DNA of 11,529 bases from Saprospiraceae bacterium (GCA_004297645.1 SCUG01000535.1:1-11529); one strand, 5' to 3'; shown: positions 1-7,167, counted from the stretch's first letter. Notes: generated from the letters alone by a model not told the origin. Made by a program: numbers and translations.

Positions 1-3000
1 GTCTACCCCGGTGCCATCGAAGCCCGACGGGTCGGCGCTATTGTTCACATCGCCCACTTTTATACCGACGAAGTCGCGATTCCATTGACTTGCCTCCACG
101 TTTTGCATGGAGATGCTTTCGGGGAAAGGCGCAGCAAAGGGGTTCTTCGGGTCGGGGAACACATAGGCCGCATCTACAAACCGCCAGGAGGAGTTGCCAT
201 TGGGAAAAACCTGGGTGATATTGAGTATCATTTTCTGCAAATCCACCAGGTCAAAAGTTGTAACGGCGTGCGATTTATTGACATCCGCTGCGATGATTTT
301 GTACGGAGAGCCAAGCTCTTCCACGCCCAGGATGTGGCGGCGAATGAGCACCATGTCGAACGTCGTGACGCCGTTCATGGGCTTTGTGTTGTAGTTCGGT
401 GTGAGCGTATAATCCTGTGCCGGTGGCAGGTTGGGGAAATCGAAAGTACCATCTTGGTCGGTGTGTACTGCAATGGCCAAGCCACCACTCAGGCCCACTA
501 TTTTATTGCTAAGGGGTTGGCCGCCGGCGCTTACCGTTTTACCGGCGATGGTGATGTTGGTTTGATTGCCGCAGACGTTGAAATTGTCCTGCACATTGAC
601 GATAGTTTGGCAGAAAGCACTGTTGCCGCTGGCATCCGTCACCGTCAGGGTCACCGTTTTACTGCCGAGGCCCTGGCAATTAAAGGTGTTGGGGCTTACC
701 TGCAAAATGAGACTGGCTGCCGGGGTGCAATTGTCGTAGCTGCCAAGATTTATCATAGCGGGAGTCAGCGTCACGTATCCCGCTTGTTGAATGGTGACGG
801 ACACCCCGTTGTTGCAAACCGGATTAGGAGCCTGCGCATCGGTGATGGTGAGTTTCGTCGTACAGTTGGAGGCGTTGCCGCAACCATCCGCCGCCGTGTA
901 GGTGATGATGTGTATGCCCAAAGGATAAACTCCATCGGCGCTGCCCGAATTCGATTGCGCAAAAGGTGAATCGTTGAGAATGGCCACCTGGCCACTGCAA
1001 TCGTCCACCGTAGGTAAGGGCAGTTGGGCAAAAGTTCCGCATCCTGTATTATGTATGCCCACGTTCACATTTTGGGGGCAAGTAATCACGGGAGGCATGC
1101 TGTCGCGCACCTCGATGACCTGTGTGTGGTCCCAAAACCCGGCCCCTTCGGGGTCGTTGGGCTGATAGACACACCAATTGATGATGGCCCAGTTTCGGAT
1201 GAGCTTGTAGCAGGCTGGTTCAGCCGCATAAAAAAAGTAATCAGTGTGAGTTATCTGGAGCTGCTCACAGTCGGCACCTGTAATGATAGGTTCGCCAGTA
1301 ACGGCCGGGTCAGTCTCCGGTTGGCACTCATAAGTGAGCATATCCTCAGGGAAAACAACGGTGATAGGGGTATTGTCCACCACGTGGATGATTTGCAAAC
1401 AAGTGCTGGAGTTGTTGCTTTGGTCCTTTGCTTTCCAGGTTCTGGTAATGGTGCCGAGGCCACAGGCATTCAGGTTCAGTTGGTTGGTAAAGGTCGTGCT
1501 GGTCACCGTGCAGTTGTCAGTGGCATAGGGGATGCCGGTCAAAGCCGGATTGTTGTAGTTCTCGCCACATTCGACGCTGGTAGTAGCCGGGCAAAGGATA
1601 TCCGGCGGCAACTCGTCTTTGACCGAAGCGCTGCTGAGGCATTGGTTTTCCAGCCCGTTCACGTCTATCACTTTTAGCGTCACAGGCAAGGGGAGTCCCA
1701 GATTTTCACATTGGAAGGAAACGAACTGGTCGAAGAGGCCATCTCCCAGGGTGACGAGATACTGCCCAATGCCGCAGTTGTCGTAGCTGCCATTGTCGAA
1801 GCTCTCCGCAAAAATGAGAGCGGTGCCGTCTTCCTCAAGGGCCACCGTCACAATGTTTTCACAAATAGCGGTGGGTTTTTTCTCGTCTTTCACCGTCACC
1901 AGAATTTGGCAAGAACTACTATTTCCACAGCCATCTTTGGCGGTGTAGGTCACGTCGTAGCTTCCCACCGGCACATTATTAAATGGCCCATACCCTGTGC
2001 CGAAGCTCCACCCCGGAGTGATGGTGGCACCGGAACACGCATCGGTAGCTGTTGCCGTTGGCAACAATACCTGAGCGGTGCATGAGGTGGCGTAAGTGGC
2101 GAAAATCGCATTGGCCGGGCAGGTGATTTCTGGAGCTGCTGTGTCGTTTACTTTTATGATTTGGGAAAACACCCTGAAATCTTCGGTGCACAAATCGAAT
2201 ATCATCCAGGTGCGGATGATTTTTTCGGCTCCGCCGCAAATGGGGATGCTTTGATCGGTGTGGGAGGTGATAAGTTCGCAGCTCGTAGTATTGTCTAGCA
2301 CGAAGCCTTCCACCATGGGCTGGCCTGTTATTTCAAAGTTATTGGGGTCGTCCACTGCACATTCGAGTGCCGGCATCTGTACGCCATCACGGTGTTGGGG
2401 AAAGACCACCATGTCGAGTGTAGCACGTTTCAGATAGAAAAGTTGCACGCACGAAGCGCTGTTGCCGTTTTCGTCGGTCGCCGTCCAGGTGCGCACAAAC
2501 TGGGCAGCCACGGGAGTATTGCTCACAGAGTCGAAGCATTCCAGGCTGGTAAATACGTCCACGAATTCTAAGGTAATGCTGTCGGGCACAGACACATTGT
2601 CGCTGACAGCCGGGGCTTCCAAACTATCGGGCGGGGTGTTGCACCAAATAAAGGAGGTATCGCTGCCGCAAACCATCACCGGCGGCATATTGTCGCTGAC
2701 AGTGATGGCCGTGGAGCAGGAGTTGCCACTGAGTGGGTGGGTGATTGTAGCCGTGGCAGGCTGCCCAATGAGCGAGGCATTCACTACATTTCCATAGCTG
2801 TTGCCGGCGGTGTCCACCACTTCTATTACAAAGTCGTTGGAACAACCGTTAGAACTTTGCAGCAACATGGGTGGGGTGATGGTAGCGGTGCCGCTGGAGT
2901 CGAGGGCTACATTGATGCTGCCCTTGCAGACGAGGGCACATTGGCCCAAAACTTCGCCAGAGGATAATGTAAAAGCTAAAGAAAAAATCGGGAATAAAAT

Positions 3001-3036
3001 GATGAAGAGATGGGGGGTCGCGTTTCTTTTTACCAT
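1..3036 (-). CDS. Large secreted HYR-module protein with dockerin-like repeats, probable T9SS cargo (3' end outside window)
   Basis: The minus frame is open for 1012 codons from the ATG at 3036 to the left edge, without a stop. It begins with a Sec signal peptide (VKRN, then a hydrophobic stretch at residues 10-24, ending near VLGQ at 29-32). A cysteine-rich array follows. Typical HYR modules lie at about 300-384 (PEITCPAN ... YTAKDGCGNSSSC) and 647-735 (PPVITCPQNVNV ... YTAADGCGNASNC). Related modules carry an 'R-T-W-x-A/I-x-D' core near 181-200, 274-297, 531-555 and 613-645. Residues 826-880 resemble a carboxypeptidase-regulatory-like domain (GTFDFPNLPP). Residues 888-940 hold two dockerin-like repeats (NGVTTFDMVLIRRHILG and DVNKSHAVTTFDLVDL). 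The last part (FVGIKVGDVNNSADP) resembles the stretch before the C-terminal sorting domain in Saprospiria surface proteins. I infer an outer-surface or released adhesin-like protein; its ligand is unknown. The start at 3036 is chosen for the signal peptide and an AAAAGGCGG stretch upstream; the frame stays open back to an ATG at 3204. Confidence 0.88.
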   Translation of the reverse strand, partial: MVKRNATPHLFIILFPIFSLAFTLSSGEVLGQCALVCKGSINVALDSSGTATITPPMLLQSSNGCSNDFVIEVVDTAGNSYGNVVNASLIGQPATATITHPLSGNSCSTAITVSDNMPPVMVCGSDTSFIWCNTPPDSLEAPAVSDNVSVPDSITLEFVDVFTSLECFDSVSNTPVAAQFVRTWTATDENGNSASCVQLFYLKRATLDMVVFPQHRDGVQMPALECAVDDPNNFEITGQPMVEGFVLDNTTSCELITSHTDQSIPICGGAEKIIRTWMIFDLCTEDFRVFSQIIKVNDTAAPEITCPANAIFATYATSCTAQVLLPTATATDACSGATITPGWSFGTGYGPFNNVPVGSYDVTYTAKDGCGNSSSCQILVTVKDEKKPTAICENIVTVALEEDGTALIFAESFDNGSYDNCGIGQYLVTLGDGLFDQFVSFQCENLGLPLPVTLKVIDVNGLENQCLSSASVKDELPPDILCPATTSVECGENYNNPALTGIPYATDNCTVTSTTFTNQLNLNACGLGTITRTWKAKDQSNNSSTCLQIIHVVDNTPITVVFPEDMLTYECQPETDPAVTGEPIITGADCEQLQITHTDYFFYAAEPACYKLIRNWAIINWCVYQPNDPEGAGFWDHTQVIEVRDSMPPVITCPQNVNVGIHNTGCGTFAQLPLPTVDDCSGQVAILNDSPFAQSNSGSADGVYPLGIHIITYTAADGCGNASNCTTKLTITDAQAPNPVCNNGVSVTIQQAGYVTLTPAMINLGSYDNCTPAASLILQVSPNTFNCQGLGSKTVTLTVTDASGNSAFCQTIVNVQDNFNVCGNQTNITIAGKTVSAGGQPLSNKIVGLSGGLAIAVHTDQDGTFDFPNLPPAQDYTLTPNYNTKPMNGVTTFDMVLIRRHILGVEELGSPYKIIAADVNKSHAVTTFDLVDLQKMILNITQVFPNGNSSWRFVDAAYVFPDPKNPFAAPFPESISMQNVEASQWNRDFVGIKVGDVNNSADPSGFDGTGVD

Positions 3037-3267
3037 TCGTCTGCCGCCTTTTCGACCGGTAAAAGGGGTTTGCCCACACAGGAATAAAACAGCCGCCTTT
3101 TTTAATACAGTCCCAGTTATGAACATGAACCAACCGAACTGTAGGGGGGAACAGGGGGGTAGCCATAGTATCCTGCGTGGAGCAAAACCGTTACCTTTTA
3201 CCATGAGATTATAATTGTTAATAGTAGGTCCTCAAAAGAGTGGCGGTAACAGCAGCATTGTCTCCCG

Positions 3268-3306
3268 GCTATAGCATAGCTATTGCGGTGTACTGCATAG
3301 TACGCC
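3268..3306 (-). other. Two adjacent inverted repeats in the presumed leader of the HYR gene
   Basis: On the plus strand the first repeat (3268-3286) has arms ATAGC and GCTAT around ATA, extended by GC/GC beyond one mismatch. The second (3287-3306) reads GGTGTACT-GCAT-AGTACGCC, an 8-bp stem with one T-G pair. Read on the minus strand the second has one C-A mismatch. They abut with no spacer, and both have CTATGC at the loop when read on the minus strand. They could be an RNA element in the leader or a protein-binding DNA site. Neither is followed by a T run, so they are not simple terminators. Confidence 0.4.
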
Positions 3307-3328
3307 AGTCATGGTGTGTAGGTTTTGT

Positions 3329-3358
3329 CGAAAAGATATTGTAAGAAACGCTGTCAAA
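3329..3358 (-). promoter_or_regulatory. Weak candidate promoter for the HYR gene
   Basis: On the minus strand TATCTTTTCG (3338 down to 3329) resembles the Bacteroidota -7 element TAnnTTTG. A TTTGACA begins 16 bp further upstream, where the -33 TTTG element is expected, although the spacing is shorter than the usual 19 or so. A second GTCAAA lies 10 bp away at 3363, on the same face of the helix. It would give a leader of about 120 nt to the ATG at 3204 or about 285 nt to the preferred ATG at 3036. This is motif reading only. Confidence 0.28.
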
Positions 3359-3510
3359 TGCCGTCAAAAGACAGGCATACTTTTGGGCAGGAACTTAATA
3401 GGGTTCACTGCAAGATTTATTCAGATATTTTTCAGAGAAGAGTCCTGGAATTTAGGAAAATAGAGTCGTGGAAAGGTAAAATGTAGTAAGCTCGGTTTCC
3501 GGACTTTCTC

Positions 3511-3537
3511 ATAGTATGATTAGCGCTCGTATAGTAT
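3511..3537. repeat. Direct repeat ATAGTAT with exact 20-bp period around palindrome AGCGCT
   Basis: ATAGTAT occurs at 3511-3517 and again at 3531-3537, with the self-complementary AGCGCT at 3522-3527 between them. A 20-bp period is close to two helical turns, as expected for a pair of sites bound by one protein. The sequence is short enough that chance is possible. Confidence 0.3.
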
Positions 3538-3718
3538 TTGATATGGACGTTGAGGTCTTTTTCAATACTGCTTTTATTAAATTACAAAATTATGCCAACT
3601 TTCCCTCCAAGGCTCCTTACTGCCATAATTTTTTTGGCTAACCAACGCACGACAATCCAGGGAGGCACCGGAAAAGTGCTGACCTGAAAAATGATTCTAC
3701 CTTGGTTGTCAGTGTTTT

Positions 3719-3739
3719 AAAAAATGCAGAGGAGTGCAT
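3719..3739 (-). terminator. Probable intrinsic terminator of porZ
   Basis: Read on the minus strand, ATGCA-CTCCTC-TGCAT forms a 5-bp hairpin followed directly by a T run. It lies 23 bp after the porZ stop codon. The stem is short and AT-rich, so termination may be only partial, but position and layout fit the end of the nadD-porZ transcript. Confidence 0.5.
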
Positions 3740-3761
3740 AGCCCACGCCCTTTCCAGGTTT

Positions 3762-6074
3762 CTAATGGAGCAATAAAATTTTAGCGATAGCCACATCGGG
3801 GTTGCCGGAGTTGCGGCTGGTGGCAAAAACCAAGTACACCCCGGAATTGGCCTTGCGGGAATTATAGTCCCGGCCGTCCCAAATAGCCTGCCCTCCCAGT
3901 GCCTTTGTTTCGAAGACAAGCTGCCCGCTGATGTCGGTGATTTTCACCGTGGCATCCCGTGCCAGCCCCTGGATGGCAATAGGCCCCTCGTAGTCTGGCC
4001 GGACAGGATTGGGAAACACCGTCACGTCGCTTTGGTGAAAACTCGTACCCTCGGTGGCATCGCTGCGGTATGATACGAGGCCCTTCAGCGTGCCAATGAA
4101 TACCTCCCCGGTTTGGTGATTGAAAGCAATGTCCACAATATTGTTGTCGAAAAGAGGGGAGTTTTCCGCAGTGAACTTGGCGATTTGCTGATTGCCATCG
4201 GGCGACATGACAAATACGCCGGTGCCGGTGCCGAACCACTTGCGGTTGGCTCCGTCCACGCCAATGGTGGGCACGTCCTGGTCTTCGAGCAGGTTGGCGC
4301 CGAAACCGTCCACTTCTACGAATGGCCGGGTACCGGGGCATTCCCCATCCAACGGGTTGCACTGAAAGACCAATGCTCCCGTCCGGGTGCCCACCCATAC
4401 AGCACCATCCAAATCAAGTTCCACTGTTCTCACTTCGTTGGACGGCAAGACGCTATTGGTCATATTGATGACCTTGCAGCGGTCATCGGCAGGGTTGTCA
4501 AAGTCGCCCTCATCGAAGACGATGAGACCCAGACTGCTGTTGGTGGTGGTGAGCCATTTATACCCGAAAGCGTCCACGGCAATATTGAGGAGACCGGTTT
4601 CTGCGGTGCAGGGCAGGCTGAAACTCTGCCAGGAGCCATCGGCCTTCAAGACGGAAAGCGGCTCAGGGGCGTTGTTGTTGCATATCCAAAGATTGCCTTC
4701 CGCATCGAAGGCGATGCCGGCCACTCTGCTTCGCGTGGGGTCGCCTTCAGCGAGTTGGAGCGTGGAGTTGTTCTCTTTAAAAACTTCAATCTCATCGGTG
4801 GCCGGGTCATAAACGACGAGCGCATCGAGGAATGCCCCCGAATAAATTTTCCCGTTTTGAGGATTTACAGCTATGCTGTAAAAATCGGAGACAGGGTCGG
4901 CGGCAAGTTCTGCCCTGTTCCACAAATTGTATTCGTCCCAGTCGCCACCTATGAGTGAGAGGATGCCATCTGCGCGAAACTGGGGGGTGAACACGTTGTT
5001 CAACCCGCCGGTAGCTACCCACACGTTACCGTTGCCAACTGCAATTTCGCTAATGCTGATGGTGCGGGGGCTGTTTACGCCTATTAGTTCGCAGGTGCCG
5101 GTGCCGGGTGTTTCCACCCGGTAATTGTTAAAGTCGTCGGCGTACCAGATGCTGCCCGATTCATCCTCGATGGCATACTGCGGATGGTTGACGCACAAGG
5201 AGCCGGCTTCCGCCGGCTGATTTTGACCATCGAAGATAAAGACCTTGCCGTTGCAGTCGCTGGGGCAACGGTAGCCCGCCAGCAAATGCGCTCCTTCTGC
5301 CGACAAAAAGTGAAGGCTGAAATCATCGTAATGATGGACGTACTGAGCCGCGCTGCCGTCGTACATGTACAGGCTGTCATTGACCCCCACATATAGTTTG
5401 CCGTTGAACACCGCAAGGTTTTTAGCGCTAAAAACAGCAGGGAAGCCCTGCTCTCCGGCAAGGAGCGACCAATTGGAGAAGTCATCTATATTGTAGCCGG
5501 CGTTGGGGTCGGCAAAGTAGAGGCCCTCCTCCGTGGCGGCGTATATGATGCCCTGATAGATTTGCACAGATTTCACCTCGAAGGGCGTCTTGATGGTGTT
5601 CGGCGACAGGCCGCTCCTCAGGTTTAGCGTGGCGATGCCGAAATTGGCTGCCAGGTAGGCTACCGAATCGTTGGCCATGTAGATGTCGTTCACCCGCTTC
5701 TCGCCGAGTATGATGTTGCTCTGCGGCAAAATGAAAAGCGTACGCACGCCGCTTTCGTCTATCAGGTCTATGACGCTGTTGGTGTAAACCACCACCAGGA
5801 CGTTGCTGCCGCGGTTGTATTTTAACTGGCTCACGCCCACCTGGCTCAGTCCCTCCACTTTGGTGACCTGCTCCAAGGCATGGCCGGCTTTGTCTATAGT
5901 CAGCAGCGCATAGGGTGTGGCGTAATACACCCGGGAATCGCTTTGGCTCACGGATATCCCCCTTTTGAAAGGCAGGTGCTGTTTCCATTGGCCGATGGAA
6001 AGGTCGGTTTGAGCCGCCAGGCTCGAAAGAAAAAAACAGGTCAGGAGCAGGGGAAGATGTGCAGGTTTATTCAT
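3762..6074 (-). CDS. porZ: PorZ-family type IX secretion system component (beta-propeller protein with T9SS sorting domain)
   Basis: A 770-residue protein, close to the roughly 780 residues of Porphyromonas gingivalis PorZ. A signal peptide (residues 1-21, ending SLAA before QTD) is followed by the PorZ-type start (SIGQWKQHLPF at 26-36) and first-propeller signatures: VEGLSQVGVSQLKY (73-86), VVYTNSVIDLI (95-105) and AYLAANFGIATLNL (139-152). Later propeller blades of the two-component-regulator type follow (for example 'VWVGTRTGALVF', 'KWFGTGTGVFVM', 'EVFIGTLKGLVSY'). The C-terminus (about 683-770) is a type A T9SS sorting domain (VTVFPNPVRP ... ITDISGQLVF ... NSGVYLVFATS). In P. gingivalis PorZ sits on the cell surface, takes part in the attachment complex that anchors T9SS cargo, and delivers anionic LPS to the sortase; the same general role is inferred here. 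The frame is open back to 6254, but the ATG at 6074 is preferred because it gives the signal peptide and leaves 53 bp after nadD. Confidence 0.88.
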   Translation of the reverse strand: MNKPAHLPLLLTCFFLSSLAAQTDLSIGQWKQHLPFKRGISVSQSDSRVYYATPYALLTIDKAGHALEQVTKVEGLSQVGVSQLKYNRGSNVLVVVYTNSVIDLIDESGVRTLFILPQSNIILGEKRVNDIYMANDSVAYLAANFGIATLNLRSGLSPNTIKTPFEVKSVQIYQGIIYAATEEGLYFADPNAGYNIDDFSNWSLLAGEQGFPAVFSAKNLAVFNGKLYVGVNDSLYMYDGSAAQYVHHYDDFSLHFLSAEGAHLLAGYRCPSDCNGKVFIFDGQNQPAEAGSLCVNHPQYAIEDESGSIWYADDFNNYRVETPGTGTCELIGVNSPRTISISEIAVGNGNVWVATGGLNNVFTPQFRADGILSLIGGDWDEYNLWNRAELAADPVSDFYSIAVNPQNGKIYSGAFLDALVVYDPATDEIEVFKENNSTLQLAEGDPTRSRVAGIAFDAEGNLWICNNNAPEPLSVLKADGSWQSFSLPCTAETGLLNIAVDAFGYKWLTTTNSSLGLIVFDEGDFDNPADDRCKVINMTNSVLPSNEVRTVELDLDGAVWVGTRTGALVFQCNPLDGECPGTRPFVEVDGFGANLLEDQDVPTIGVDGANRKWFGTGTGVFVMSPDGNQQIAKFTAENSPLFDNNIVDIAFNHQTGEVFIGTLKGLVSYRSDATEGTSFHQSDVTVFPNPVRPDYEGPIAIQGLARDATVKITDISGQLVFETKALGGQAIWDGRDYNSRKANSGVYLVFATSRNSGNPDVAIAKILLLH

Positions 6075-6127
6075 GCTGAAATATAAGTTGGTAGAACTCA
6101 AAAACTCAAACAAGACGGGTGAATTGA

Positions 6128-6742
6128 TTATTGTCCGGGGCTTTTTTTTAATTGCGGTATGCCGGCAGAAGCTCTGTACAACGTGCTTTCTTCCAGATAT
6201 TGAAATACGGCATCGGGCACTAAGTATTGTACAGACTTGCCCTCGCTCAGGCACCGGCGGATGTAGGTGGCTGAAATGTTGAGCATGGGAACTTCGAACA
6301 GCCTCACATGGGGGTGGTTTTCCAGGCCGCCCAGCGCATGTTCCGGCCTGCGATACACGTAAATTTCATAGTCCCGCAAAATCATCTCGTAATTTTTCCA
6401 TTTGTAGAGGGTGGCCAGATTGTCGCCGCCCATGATGAGCGCAAATTCCCGGCCGGGGTATTTTTCTTTCAAAAAAGCCAGCGTGTCAATGGTAAAGGAA
6501 GGTTTGGGCAGGCCGAACTCTACATTGGAAGCCCGGAGGTGTGGGTTGCCGCCGATGGCTAATTGCACGAGGTGGAGCCGGTCGTAATCCTTAGCCAGCG
6601 TAACTTTGGGTTTCAGGGGATTTTGCGGACTCACCACCAGCCACACCTCATTGATGTCCGTCTGCGATGCCATATAATTGGCAATGATCATGTGCCCGGT
6701 GTGAACGGGATTAAAGGAACCGAAAAACAAGCCTATCTTCAT
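6128..6742 (-). CDS. nadD: Nicotinate-nucleotide adenylyltransferase (NadD)
   Basis: A 204-residue cytosolic enzyme that joins nicotinate mononucleotide with ATP to give deamido-NAD, the adenylylation step of NAD synthesis. The nucleotidyltransferase signature GSFNPVHTGH is at residues 8-17 and carries the two catalytic histidines (14 and 17). The second conserved element, ISATYIRR, is at 156-163 (family form ISSTxIR). SPQNPLKPK (38-46) and GGDN (105-108) also match the family. The length is normal and the tail (YLVPDAVFQYLEESTLY) is typical. The ATG at 6742 gives a family-like N-terminus with the nucleotide loop at once. It lies 53 bp upstream of porZ on the same strand, so the two are probably co-transcribed although not functionally related. 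No clear promoter was found on the minus strand upstream. Confidence 0.96.
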   Translation of the reverse strand: MKIGLFFGSFNPVHTGHMIIANYMASQTDINEVWLVVSPQNPLKPKVTLAKDYDRLHLVQLAIGGNPHLRASNVEFGLPKPSFTIDTLAFLKEKYPGREFALIMGGDNLATLYKWKNYEMILRDYEIYVYRRPEHALGGLENHPHVRLFEVPMLNISATYIRRCLSEGKSVQYLVPDAVFQYLEESTLYRASAGIPQLKKSPGQ

Positions 6743-6852
6743 ATTAGCCGTGGTCTTTCACAGATTGCCGGAGGCAATAATTTTCAAAAGGCGGGAGACG
6801 AAAACGAACATCCAATAACCTCCGGCCGAAAACAAAATTCACAGTTTTTTTC

Positions 6853-6876
6853 TACCTTGGCGCGCTTTTAAGCCAA
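6853..6876 (+). promoter_or_regulatory. Promoter-like element resembling the efp promoter
   Basis: TACCTTGGCGC followed by GCTTTTAA closely parallels the element in front of efp (TATCTTCGCGC, A, GCTTTTAA at 8277-8296). No TTG lies at the expected -33 distance. The nearest downstream ATG on the plus strand is at 6884. The stretch also contains the inverted repeat TTGGC-N10-GCCAA (6857-6876). It could be a distal promoter for fabH, about 300 bp from the gene. Confidence 0.3.
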
Positions 6877-6883
6877 AAAGATA

Positions 6884-7006
6884 ATGGCTTCAATGGCTTC
6901 CCTCCGAAAATCATCCTTGATATTACCTGCAAGAGATTGTCTGAACATTGGCCCTTTTGCAAATTGGAAGGCGGGAAACTACACTTTGTTTTTTAGAAGA
7001 TTCTAA
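6884..7006 (+). CDS. Doubtful 40-residue ORF upstream of fabH
   Basis: A short plus-strand ORF that begins with a duplicated Met-Ala-Ser (MASMASLRKSS), encoded by a 9-bp tandem repeat AATGGCTTC, and ends FFRRF. A purine-rich AAAAAG precedes the ATG by a few bases and the promoter-like element at 6853 lies just upstream. The product resembles no family I know and is mildly basic. Its stop codon lies inside the 18-bp palindrome at 6991-7008. It may be a chance ORF or a leader peptide; nothing in the sequence decides this. Confidence 0.15.
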   Translation: MASMASLRKSSLILPARDCLNIGPFANWKAGNYTLFFRRF

Positions 7007-7008
7007 AA
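6991..7008. promoter_or_regulatory. 18-bp perfect palindrome, candidate operator
   Basis: TTTTAGAA-GA-TTCTAAAA is a perfect 8-bp inverted repeat with a 2-bp centre. The centre is too short for a good RNA loop, so a site for a dimeric DNA-binding protein is more likely. A TACACTTTG (6980-6988), one base longer than the TAnnTTTG element, lies directly before it. It sits in the middle of the nadD/fabH divergent region and could control either gene. The regulator is unknown. Confidence 0.45.
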
Positions 7009-7087
7009 TGCAAAATTGACATTGAGCCAAAACGCAGTTAATCTGACATGAAGTAACAATGCAGGAATAAGTCCGCTATCATAAACT

Positions 7088-7123
7088 CAAACCTGCCTGG
7101 TTTGACAAACCTTATAGGTTTTG
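7088..7123 (+). promoter_or_regulatory. Tandem inverted repeats overlapping the probable fabH promoter
   Basis: CAAACC-TGCCT-GGTTTG (7088-7104) is a perfect 6-bp inverted repeat. CAAACC-TTATA-GGTTTTG (7106-7123) repeats the design with AAACC/GGTTT arms. Left arms begin 18 bp apart (7088 and 7106) and every spacer is 5 bp. The second repeat contains TAGGTTTTGC (7115-7124), an imperfect TAnnTTTG -7 element that would start transcription near 7130, about 38 nt before the fabH ATG. Tandem sites over a core promoter suggest a repressor operator, which is inference. Confidence 0.42.
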
Positions 7124-7167
7124 CGCCGGGAAGTTATTTTTCAACCATTATTAAAAGACAAAGAACA

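Larger units (their letters stand above)
3037..3761. other. Long non-coding stretch between porZ and the HYR-protein gene
   Basis: About 725 bases without a convincing gene. The part next to the HYR gene (3037-3204) is open in that gene's frame and includes two G6 runs near 3144-3169. The remainder is AT-richer than the flanking genes. It contains a likely porZ terminator, a 20-bp-spaced direct repeat, a weak promoter candidate and two adjacent inverted repeats, each listed separately. The only small ORFs seen (for example 26 codons on the minus strand from 3512) have no supporting features. It is most likely the 3' end of the nadD-porZ transcript plus the promoter and leader of the HYR gene. 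Confidence 0.6.
6743..7167. other. Divergent control region between nadD and fabH
   Basis: A 425-bp stretch separating nadD (leftward) from fabH (rightward). It holds a promoter-like element on the plus strand near 6853, a doubtful 40-codon ORF (6884-7006), an 18-bp palindrome (6991-7008), and two tandem inverted repeats plus a possible -7 element directly ahead of fabH (7088-7123). In many Bacteroidota rpmF and plsX precede fabH; neither is present here, so fabH starts its own transcription unit. Confidence 0.6.

Noticed and set aside
85..969. 294-codon plus-strand ORF, with similar ones at 1024-1677 and 1711-2085
   Set aside because: They lie antisense to the HYR-protein gene, whose frame shows a signal peptide and repeated domain motifs. 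Their translations show no family features.
3378..3385. TACTTTTG on the plus strand as a promoter
   Set aside because: No -33 element at a fitting distance and no plus-strand gene downstream.
3432..3512. 26-codon minus-strand ORF in the intergenic stretch
   Set aside because: Very short, with no ribosome-binding feature or resemblance, in AT-rich DNA where such ORFs are expected by chance.
3585..3592. TAATTTTG on the minus strand as a promoter for the HYR gene
   Set aside because: It matches the -7 consensus, but the only TTG upstream is 15 bp away and the leader would exceed 380 nt; AT-rich chance match is likely.
4113..4958. 281-codon plus-strand ORF
   Set aside because: Antisense to the central part of porZ, whose propeller and sorting-domain motifs are clear; it is a shadow of codon bias.
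6075..6254. 60-residue N-terminal extension of PorZ
   Set aside because: It would overlap the end of nadD and bury the signal peptide; the ATG at 6074 gives a proper secretion signal.
6563..6871. 102-codon plus-strand ORF
   Set aside because: Mostly antisense to the N-terminal half of nadD, with no family features.
7102..7167. 22-residue N-terminal extension of FabH
   Set aside because: Family proteins begin at the TGVHGYVP region. The extension would be encoded within the inverted repeats and probable -7 element.
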